From positions 6,138,001 through 6,202,000 of the forward strand of contig NC_022663.1 of NCBI RefSeq assembly GCF_000157895.3: a DNA stretch of 64,000 nucleotides, given 5' to 3'. Below are positions 7,722-14,674 of the stretch, piece by piece. Positions within the stretch are counted from its first letter, which is position 1. The number at the start of each line of letters is the position of its first letter. The notes beneath the pieces were generated by a model. That model did no database searches. It had not been told where the DNA came from and saw only the letters and a program-made list of their open reading frames with translations. The position numbers and the translations under genes are program-made. This DNA comes from Mycobacterium kansasii ATCC 12478. GTDB lineage: Bacteria > Actinomycetota > Actinomycetes > Mycobacteriales > Mycobacteriaceae.

Positions 7722-9131
7722 ATGAATTTTTCGGTATTGCCGCCGGAGATCAATTCGGCGCGGATGTTTGTCGGTGCAGGCCCGGGTCCGATGCTGTCGG
7801 CGGCGGCGGCCTGGGACGGGCTGGCCGCCGAGCTGCAGGCGGCGGCAACCTCGTTTTCGTCGGTGACCTCGGAGCTGGCGGGCGCCGCCTGGCAGGGGCC
7901 GGCGTCGGCGGCGATGGCAGCCGCGGCCGCACCCTACATGGGGTGGCTGACCGCGGCGGCGGTGCAGGCGGGCGGGGCTGCCGGGCAGGCCCGGGCCATG
8001 GTGAGCGCGTTCGAGGCCGCCCAGGCGGCCACGGTGCAACCGATCATGGTGGCGCTCAACCGCAATGCATTTGTGCGGATGGTGCTGACGAACTGGTTCG
8101 GGCAGAACTGCCTGGCGATCGCGGGCGCCGAGGCCGAGTATGAGCAGATGTGGGCCCAGGACGTGGCCGCGATGGCCGGCTATCACGGCTGCGCCTCGGC
8201 GGTGGCCGCGCGGCTGACCCCGTTCCAGCGGATGCTGCAAAGCCTGCCCGGCCAGGTCAGTGCGTCCGCCCCAGCGGCCGCCCCTGCGGGTCCGGACATC
8301 GCCTTGTCGATGTTCGGGACGACGCTGTTCCAGTCGGGCACGGCGCACGCCACCTCCGGTTTCGGGGGCGTTGCGCTTGCCGTCGGCGCCAACAGCAACG
8401 CCACCGCCAACACCACCATGCTCACCCCGGGCTTAGGTTCCTTTGCCACCGCCATCGGCAACAACAACACTGCCGTGGCCAACGGCACCCTGTGCACGGC
8501 AACCGTGTTGGGCAACTACAGCAATGCCACCGGGGGCTTCGGCGGGCTGGGCAGCACCGCCTTCGTCACCGGCGACCATTCTGGAGCTTCTGCCGGGTTC
8601 AGCAATCGCGACTTCGGCAACCTCGCCGCCGTCTCCGGTAACTACAGCTCGGCTCTTGCCGGGTCCGGCAGCGGCAACGCGGCCGTGACGTTCGGTAACG
8701 ACAACACGGTGCGGGCCGGCGGCAACCCGGCTGTCGCCGGCGGCGCCACCAGCAACCTCAACCTTGGCTTCGCGCAGGGGAACAACAGCAATGTCATGGC
8801 CGGGACCCTTACCAATAACTCCAGCAACGCCAACGTCGCCGGCGTCTTCCTCGGAAACCACAGCCTTGCCAATGCTATCGACGGCAACGCCAACGTCGCA
8901 GCCGCCGTCTCCGCCACCAACGGCCACGCCCAAGCGGGCTCTGGCAACGCCAACGTTGCCGGCGTCTACGCCGGCACCGGCTGTTCCGCCCAAGCCGGCT
9001 CTGGCAACTTCAACGCGGCCGGGGTCTCGGGCCTGCTCCCGGGCACCAACAACCTCACGGCGAATGCCCTGGGAAGCTTGAAGACCACCTTCAAGTTCTT
9101 GCCGCCGGCATTGGACTTCCTCGGGCCGTAG
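7722..9131 (+). CDS. PPE family protein with Asn/Gly/Ala-rich repeat C-terminus
   Basis: 469 aa from the ATG (a GTG one codon earlier is also possible). The N-terminal 180 residues are a typical PPE domain (MNFSVLPPEINSARM, AAWQGPASAAM with the WxG-type turn). PPE proteins normally pair with PE proteins and leave by type VII secretion. From about residue 200 the chain consists of degenerate repeats rich in GNN, NATA and AVANG steps with two lone cysteines. This is not the NxGxGNxG pattern of the MPTR subgroup. No PE gene precedes it. I do not know this gene at this position in M. tuberculosis. Confidence 0.9.
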   Translation: MNFSVLPPEINSARMFVGAGPGPMLSAAAAWDGLAAELQAAATSFSSVTSELAGAAWQGPASAAMAAAAAPYMGWLTAAAVQAGGAAGQARAMVSAFEAAQAATVQPIMVALNRNAFVRMVLTNWFGQNCLAIAGAEAEYEQMWAQDVAAMAGYHGCASAVAARLTPFQRMLQSLPGQVSASAPAAAPAGPDIALSMFGTTLFQSGTAHATSGFGGVALAVGANSNATANTTMLTPGLGSFATAIGNNNTAVANGTLCTATVLGNYSNATGGFGGLGSTAFVTGDHSGASAGFSNRDFGNLAAVSGNYSSALAGSGSGNAAVTFGNDNTVRAGGNPAVAGGATSNLNLGFAQGNNSNVMAGTLTNNSSNANVAGVFLGNHSLANAIDGNANVAAAVSATNGHAQAGSGNANVAGVYAGTGCSAQAGSGNFNAAGVSGLLPGTNNLTANALGSLKTTFKFLPPALDFLGP

Positions 9132-9261
9132 GTTCGGTCAGGCCGCGCGGGCCCCGGCAAGCCAGCCCTTGCTCACCCGCGATACGACGGCGGACAGGCG
9201 GTGCGCCGAGCGCTGCGGTCCGATCCGGAGTTCCGCGTCGGCAGCGGTGTCTCCGGCGTTT

Positions 9262-9279
9262 CCTGACCGCGAGGTCAGG
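9262..9279 (+). promoter_or_regulatory. GNRA-capped perfect hairpin (inverted repeat) ahead of trpE
   Basis: CCTGACC and GGTCAGG form a perfect 7-bp stem around GCGA. It ends 35 nt before the trpE GTG. It could be an RNA hairpin in the leader or a DNA operator dyad. There is no U-run, so it is not an obvious terminator, and I see no short Trp-rich leader peptide. Confidence 0.45.
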
Positions 9280-9314
9280 CCGGTGCTGATCTGCGAATCT
9301 GGTTGGATGGGTCG

Positions 9315-10919
9315 GTGCACGCCAACCTTGCAACCACGACCACGCGGGAGGATTTCCGCGTGCTGGCGGCAGAGCACCGGGTGGTTCCGGTGACCCGCAA
9401 GGTCTTGGCCGACAGCGAAACTCCGCTGTCGGCGTACCGCAAACTCGCCGCCAACCGGCCAGGGACGTTCCTGCTCGAGTCGGCCGAGAACGGCCGGTCA
9501 TGGTCGCGATGGTCCTTCATCGGCGCCGGAGCGCCGACGGCATTGACGGTGCGCGGCGGCGAAGCGGTGTGGCTGGGCACCGTCCCGAAGGATGCCCCAA
9601 CCGGAGGCGACCCGCTGGCCGCGCTACAGGCGACCCTCGACCTTCTTGCCACAGCGGCCCCGAGCCAGTCCGAGCCCGGGTTTCCGCCACTGTCGGGCGG
9701 TATGGTCGGCTTTTTCGCCTACGACATGGTGCGGCGCCTCGAGCGGTTGCCCGAACTCGCCGTCGACGATCTGCAGCTGCCGGACATGTTGCTGATGCTG
9801 GCCACCGATGTGGCGGCGGTCGACCACCACGAGGGCACCATCACGCTGATCGCCAACGCGGTGAATTGGAACGGCACCGACGAGCGGGTCGACTGGGCCT
9901 ACGACGACGCGGTCGCGCGCCTGGACGTGATGACCGCGGCATTGGGTCAACCACTACCGTCGACGGTCGCCACCTTCAGTACGCCCGAGCCGCGATACCG
10001 TGCCCAGCGCACCGTCGAAGAGTACGGCGCGATCGTCGAGCATCTGGTGGAACAAATCGCTGCCGGCGAGGCCTTCCAGGTGGTGCCCTCGCAGCGCTTC
10101 GAGATGGACACCGACGTCGATCCGATCGATGTCTACCGAATCCTGCGGGTGACCAACCCGAGCCCCTACATGTATCTGCTTCAGATACCGAATAGTGCTG
10201 GCGCAATCGACTTTTCGATTGTCGGATCCAGTCCCGAGGCGCTGGTCACCGTCCATGAGGGCCGAGCGACGACCCACCCCATCGCCGGGACGAGGTGGCG
10301 CGGAAACACCGACGAAGAGGATCAGTTACTGGAAAAGGAGTTGCTGGCCGACGACAAAGAACGGGCCGAGCACCTGATGTTGGTCGATTTGGGCCGCAAC
10401 GACCTCGGTCGAGTCTGTACGCCGGGCACCGTTCGGGTCGAGGATTACAGCCACATCGAACGCTATAGCCACGTCATGCACCTGGTGTCGACGGTGACCG
10501 GTCTGCTAGACCACGGTCATACCGCCCTGGACGCGGTGACCGCCTGCTTCCCGGCCGGCACGCTTTCGGGTGCGCCCAAGGTGCGGGCCATGGAGTTGAT
10601 CGAAGAGGTGGAGAAGACTCGCCGCGGTCTCTACGGCGGCGTGGTGGGTTACCTCGACTTCGCCGGCAACGCTGACTTCGCGATCGCCATCCGCACCGCG
10701 CTGATGCGGAACGGCACCGCCTACGTCCAGGCCGGTGGCGGCGTGGTGGCCGACTCCAATGGACCCTACGAATACAACGAGGCCCGAAACAAAGCGCGGG
10801 CGGTGCTCAATGCGATTGCCGCCGCCGAGACGCTGGCCAGTCCGGACTGCGGCCCGGCGTCGACCCGGGGCGTGGAGCGGCCCGATCCAGGCCCGATCAA
10901 GGTATGCGGCGGTGACTGA
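9315..10919 (+). CDS. trpE: Anthranilate synthase component I
   Basis: 534 aa chorismate-utilising enzyme that makes anthranilate with a separately encoded glutaminase (trpG, not in this window). The feedback segment LLESAENGRSWSRW lies near residue 50. The catalytic core has PIAGTRWRG, HLMLVDLGRND, FPAGTLSGAPK and YVQAGGGVVADS. GTG 9315 (MHANLATTTTREDF) matches the N-terminus I recall for the M. tuberculosis protein; a TTG four codons earlier is open but less likely. Its 3' end overlaps the next gene by 8 nt. Confidence 0.96.
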   Translation: MHANLATTTTREDFRVLAAEHRVVPVTRKVLADSETPLSAYRKLAANRPGTFLLESAENGRSWSRWSFIGAGAPTALTVRGGEAVWLGTVPKDAPTGGDPLAALQATLDLLATAAPSQSEPGFPPLSGGMVGFFAYDMVRRLERLPELAVDDLQLPDMLLMLATDVAAVDHHEGTITLIANAVNWNGTDERVDWAYDDAVARLDVMTAALGQPLPSTVATFSTPEPRYRAQRTVEEYGAIVEHLVEQIAAGEAFQVVPSQRFEMDTDVDPIDVYRILRVTNPSPYMYLLQIPNSAGAIDFSIVGSSPEALVTVHEGRATTHPIAGTRWRGNTDEEDQLLEKELLADDKERAEHLMLVDLGRNDLGRVCTPGTVRVEDYSHIERYSHVMHLVSTVTGLLDHGHTALDAVTACFPAGTLSGAPKVRAMELIEEVEKTRRGLYGGVVGYLDFAGNADFAIAIRTALMRNGTAYVQAGGGVVADSNGPYEYNEARNKARAVLNAIAAAETLASPDCGPASTRGVERPDPGPIKVCGGD

Positions 10920-11571
10920 TGCCGGGCCGGGCCGGTCCCGCCGGCTGACCAGTCGGCTGATGATCGGGATGGCCCAGTTATTGCTGGTGATTGCCGCCGG
11001 GGCGCTGTGGGCGGCGTCGCGGCTGCCGTGGGTTGGCATTCGCTCGTTCGACGGGCTGGGGCCGCCCCGGCAGGTGATATTGACCGGTGCGACCTGGTCG
11101 ACTGCGTTGCTGCCGGTAGCGATGTTGCTGTTGGCCGCGGCGGTGGCGGCACTCGCAGTGCGCGGTTGGCCGCTGCGGGTGCTGGCCGCTCTGCTGGCGG
11201 CAACGAGCTTTGCGGTCGGCTATCTCGGCATCAGTCTGTGGGTGATTCCCGACGTCGCGGCCCGTGGCGCCGAGCTCGCGCATGTCCCGCTGACGGCCCT
11301 GGTTGGCAGCGGACGTTACTACTGGGGTGCTGCGGTGGCGGTGGGCGCTGCGGTGTGCATCCTGATGGCCGCCGCGGTGCTGCTGCGCTCGGCCTCGATT
11401 GCCGGGTCGGCTCATCCGGGCCCCACAAAGTACGCCGGACCTGCGGCGCGCCAGGCTACGGCGCGCCGCGACGACGACGGACCCATGTCGGAACGAATGA
11501 TTTGGGATGCCCTTGACCACGGTGTCGACCCGACCGACCGACCGCAGGGGTCTGACACCGAGGGTCGGTGA
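10912..11571 (+). CDS. Trp-operon-associated membrane protein (TIGR02234 type)
   Basis: 219 aa, Rv1610-like. Four hydrophobic segments lie at about residues 16-36, 58-80, 85-108 and 133-155. A basic N-terminus precedes them, and the hydrophilic C-terminus ends with the conserved SERMIWDALDHGVDPT. Starting at GTG 10912 gives an 8-nt overlap with trpE, so expression is probably coupled. The family is confined to actinobacterial tryptophan operons and its biochemical role is unknown. A transport or scaffold role would be guesswork. Confidence 0.85.
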   Translation: MTDAGPGRSRRLTSRLMIGMAQLLLVIAAGALWAASRLPWVGIRSFDGLGPPRQVILTGATWSTALLPVAMLLLAAAVAALAVRGWPLRVLAALLAATSFAVGYLGISLWVIPDVAARGAELAHVPLTALVGSGRYYWGAAVAVGAAVCILMAAAVLLRSASIAGSAHPGPTKYAGPAARQATARRDDDGPMSERMIWDALDHGVDPTDRPQGSDTEGR

Positions 11572-11650
11572 CGAAGCGCGCGCCGAGGGCCGCTACCCTT
11601 CATGAACGTCATCGCAATCGGCTGCGGGGCGCGGGTCACGGTGGTGACGG

Positions 11651-11705
11651 TTGGAGACCGTTGGGGTCCGTTGGGGTCCGTTGGGGTCCGTTGGGGTCCG
11701 TTGGG
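11651..11705 (+). repeat. Tandem decamer array in the trpC leader
   Basis: Four perfect head-to-tail copies of TTGGGGTCCG occupy 11661-11700. They are preceded by a degenerate copy (TTGGAGACCG, 11651-11660) and followed by a truncated TTGGG. The 10-nt period is not a multiple of three and the array lies in the 150-bp gap between the TIGR02234 gene and trpC, so it is non-coding. It ends 16 nt before the trpC ATG, just upstream of the likely ribosome site. Confidence 0.9.
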
Positions 11706-11721
11706 AAAGGAAACAGCAGGC

Positions 11722-12540
11722 ATGAGTCCGGCAACCGTGCTTGACTCCATCCTCGAGGGAGTCCGGGCCGACGTAGCCGCGCGCGAAGCACGTATCAGCC
11801 TGCCGGAGATCAAGGCTGCCGCGGCCGCGGCGCCACCGCCGCTTGACGTGATGGCCGCGCTGCGCGCCCCGGGTATCGGGGTGATCGCCGAGGTCAAGCG
11901 CGCCAGCCCGTCGGCGGGCTCGCTGGCGACCATCGCCGATCCGGCGAAACTGGCTCGGGCCTACGAAGACGGCGGCGCCCGCATCATCAGCGTGTTGACC
12001 GAGGAGCGGCGGTTCCACGGTTCCCTCGATGATCTCGACGCGGTACGTGCGGCTGTCTCGATTCCGGTGTTGCGCAAAGACTTTGTCGTGCAGCCCTATC
12101 AGATTCACGAGGCGCGTGCGCACGGCGCCGACATGCTGTTGCTCATCGTTGCCGCACTCGACCAGTCGGCGTTGGTATCGATGCTGGACCGCACCGAATC
12201 ACTCGGTATGACCGCGCTCGTCGAAGTGCACACCGAGCAGGAAGCCGACCGGGCGCTGAAGGCCGGCGCCAAGGTCATCGGCGTCAACGCCCGCGATCTC
12301 ACGACCCTGGAGGTTGATCGGGACTGCTTCGCGCGAATCGCTCCCGGGCTGCCCAGCAACGTGATCAGGATCGCCGAATCGGGGGTCCGCGGCACCGGTG
12401 ACCTGCTGGCGTACGCCGGCGCGGGCGCTGATGCGGTGCTGGTCGGTGAAGGTCTGGTGAAAAGCGGAGACCCTCGTGCGGCGGTCGCCGATCTGGTCAC
12501 CGCGGGCACCCACCCGTCCTGCCCGAAGCCGGCTCGTTAG
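11722..12540 (+). CDS. trpC: Indole-3-glycerol phosphate synthase
   Basis: 272 aa, the M. tuberculosis length, without a fused TrpF domain. It cyclises CdRP to indole glycerol phosphate. Family motifs: VIAEVKRASPSAG near residue 56, ISVLTEERRFHGS, VLRKDFVV (catalytic Lys), IGVNARDL and IAESGV. ATG 11722 was chosen; the longer open frame upstream runs through the decamer array and is not coding. AGGAAA at 11708-11713 can serve as the ribosome site. Confidence 0.96.
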   Translation: MSPATVLDSILEGVRADVAAREARISLPEIKAAAAAAPPPLDVMAALRAPGIGVIAEVKRASPSAGSLATIADPAKLARAYEDGGARIISVLTEERRFHGSLDDLDAVRAAVSIPVLRKDFVVQPYQIHEARAHGADMLLLIVAALDQSALVSMLDRTESLGMTALVEVHTEQEADRALKAGAKVIGVNARDLTTLEVDRDCFARIAPGLPSNVIRIAESGVRGTGDLLAYAGAGADAVLVGEGLVKSGDPRAAVADLVTAGTHPSCPKPAR

Positions 12541-12575
12541 TCGTTGATGACCCGCGTGCACCTCGAGCGTCGGTG

Positions 12576-13862
12576 ATGGCAGATCTATCTCGCCCGGACC
12601 TTCCGCGCACGAGTGCTGCCATTGCCGAACGGACCAGCCACGATCCTGATTCCGGCGGTCATTTCGGGGGCCCCGGTGGGTATGGTGGCCGCTATGTTCC
12701 CGAGGCGCTGATGGCGGTGATCGAGGAGGTCACCGTCGCCTACGAGAAGGAACGCGTCAACCAGGACTTCCTGGACACCCTGGACACGTTGCAAGCCAAC
12801 TATGCCGGCCGTCCGTCGCCGCTGTACGAAGCAACCCGACTCAGCGAACATGCCGGGTCAGCACGACTGTTCTTGAAGCGAGAAGACCTGAACCACACGG
12901 GTTCTCACAAGATCAACAACGTCCTCGGCCAGGCGTTGCTGGCCCGCCGGATGGGTAAGACCCGGGTGATCGCCGAGACGGGCGCCGGGCAGCATGGGGT
13001 GGCCACCGCCACCGCATGTGCGCTGCTGGGCCTGGAGTGCGTCATCTACATGGGTGCCGTCGACACCGCGCGCCAGGCCCTCAACGTGGCCCGGATGCGA
13101 CTGCTCGGGGCGCAGGTAGTTTCCGTGCAGACCGGTTCCCAGACGCTCAAGGACGCCATCAACGAGGCGTTCCGGGATTGGGTCAGCAACGCCGACAGCA
13201 CGTACTACTGCTTCGGCACGGCCGCCGGGCCGCATCCCTTCCCCACCATGGTGCGCGACTTTCAGCGGATCATCGGTATGGAGGCGCGCGTCCAGATCCA
13301 GGACCAGGCGGGCAGGTTGCCGGATGCGGTGGTGGCGTGCGTGGGCGGCGGGTCCAATGCGATCGGTATCTTTCACGCATTCCTCGACGATCCCGGGGTG
13401 CGATTGGTCGGATACGAGGCGGCCGGTGACGGTGTCGAGACCGGTCGGCACGCGGCAACATTCACCGGAGGTTCGCCCGGAGCCTTTCAGGGCTCCTACT
13501 CCTACCTGTTGCAGGACGAAGACGGCCAAACCATCGAATCGCATTCGATCTCAGCAGGTCTGGACTATCCCGGCGTCGGCCCCGAACATGCATGGCTCAA
13601 GGAGACCGGACGCGTCAGCTACCAACCGATCACCGATTCCGAGGCGATGGAGGCGTTCGGTCTGCTGTGCCGGACGGAAGGCATCATTCCTGCCATCGAA
13701 TCCGCGCACGCGGTGGCCGGTGCGCTCCAGCTGGGGGCTGAATTGGGAAGGGGCGCAGTCATTGTGGTGAATCTGTCGGGGCGTGGCGACAAGGACGTCG
13801 AGACAGCCGCCAGATGGTTCGGCCTGCTGTCACCCGGCGCCGACGCGGACAGGTCCGTTTGA
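12576..13862 (+). CDS. trpB: Tryptophan synthase beta chain
   Basis: 428 aa PLP enzyme that joins indole and serine. The PLP lysine is Lys112 in NHTGSHKINN, the phosphate loop is GGGSNAIG, and AGLDYPGVGPEH carries the loop that interacts with TrpA. A GTG directly precedes the chosen ATG. The alpha subunit follows after 2 nt. In M. tuberculosis this enzyme is an antibiotic target of indole and sulfolane inhibitors; nothing in the motifs seen suggests loss of function. Confidence 0.97.
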   Translation: MADLSRPDLPRTSAAIAERTSHDPDSGGHFGGPGGYGGRYVPEALMAVIEEVTVAYEKERVNQDFLDTLDTLQANYAGRPSPLYEATRLSEHAGSARLFLKREDLNHTGSHKINNVLGQALLARRMGKTRVIAETGAGQHGVATATACALLGLECVIYMGAVDTARQALNVARMRLLGAQVVSVQTGSQTLKDAINEAFRDWVSNADSTYYCFGTAAGPHPFPTMVRDFQRIIGMEARVQIQDQAGRLPDAVVACVGGGSNAIGIFHAFLDDPGVRLVGYEAAGDGVETGRHAATFTGGSPGAFQGSYSYLLQDEDGQTIESHSISAGLDYPGVGPEHAWLKETGRVSYQPITDSEAMEAFGLLCRTEGIIPAIESAHAVAGALQLGAELGRGAVIVVNLSGRGDKDVETAARWFGLLSPGADADRSV

Positions 13863-13864
13863 CG

Positions 13865-14674
13865 ATGACTGTCGAGCAGTGTGAAACGAGCAAGCTGGGG
13901 CCGCTTTTCGAGTCGTGCCGGGCGGCTGGTCGTGCGGCGTTGATCGGCTATCTGCCCACCGGCTATCCCGACGTGCGCACGTCGGTGGAAGCCATGACTG
14001 CGCTGGTCGAATCTGGTTGTGACATAGTCGAAGTCGGCGTCCCGTATTCGGACCCGGGTATGGACGGACCCACCATCCAGCGGGCTACCGAGGCGGCTTT
14101 GCGTGGGGGAGTGCGGGTCCGGGATACGTTGGCCGCGGTAGAGGCGATCAGCCGGGCCGGTGGCAATGCCGTGGTGATGACGTACTGGAACCCGGTGCTG
14201 CGCTACGGAGTCGATGCGTTCGCCCGGGACCTGGCCGCGGCCGGCGGGCGGGGCCTCATCACTCCCGACCTGATTCCCGACGAGGCGCAGCCCTGGTTCG
14301 CCGCATCCGACGAACATCGACTGGACCGCATCTTTCTGGTGGCGCCGTCATCGACGCCCGAACGATTGGCAATCACGGTCAAGGCGTCGCGTGGGTTCGT
14401 CTATGCGGCGTCGACGATGGGGGTGACCGGGGCGCGCGATGTGGTTTCACAGGCCGCGCCCAAGCTGGTGGGGAGGGTGAAGGCAGTGTCGGACATACCG
14501 GTCGGGGTCGGGTTGGGGGTGCGGTCACGAGAACAGGCCGCGCAGATCGCAGGTTACGCCGACGGTGTCATTGTCGGCTCGGCCTTGGTGTCGGCACTGG
14601 GTGCCGGCTTGCCGAGGCTGCGTGCACTGACGGAGGAACTTGCCGCCGGGGTACGGGAAAGGGCGGCCTCATGA
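13865..14674 (+). CDS. trpA: Tryptophan synthase alpha chain
   Basis: 269 aa barrel that cleaves indole glycerol phosphate and channels indole to TrpB. The catalytic Glu56 is in DIVEVGVPYSDP and Asp67 in MDGPT. The phosphate-binding GLGVRS and the YAASTMGVTG loop are intact. ATG 13865 lies 2 nt after the trpB stop. Its own stop overlaps the lgt ATG as ATGA, so lipoprotein maturation is transcriptionally, and probably translationally, tied to the trp operon. Confidence 0.97.
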   Translation: MTVEQCETSKLGPLFESCRAAGRAALIGYLPTGYPDVRTSVEAMTALVESGCDIVEVGVPYSDPGMDGPTIQRATEAALRGGVRVRDTLAAVEAISRAGGNAVVMTYWNPVLRYGVDAFARDLAAAGGRGLITPDLIPDEAQPWFAASDEHRLDRIFLVAPSSTPERLAITVKASRGFVYAASTMGVTGARDVVSQAAPKLVGRVKAVSDIPVGVGLGVRSREQAAQIAGYADGVIVGSALVSALGAGLPRLRALTEELAAGVRERAAS

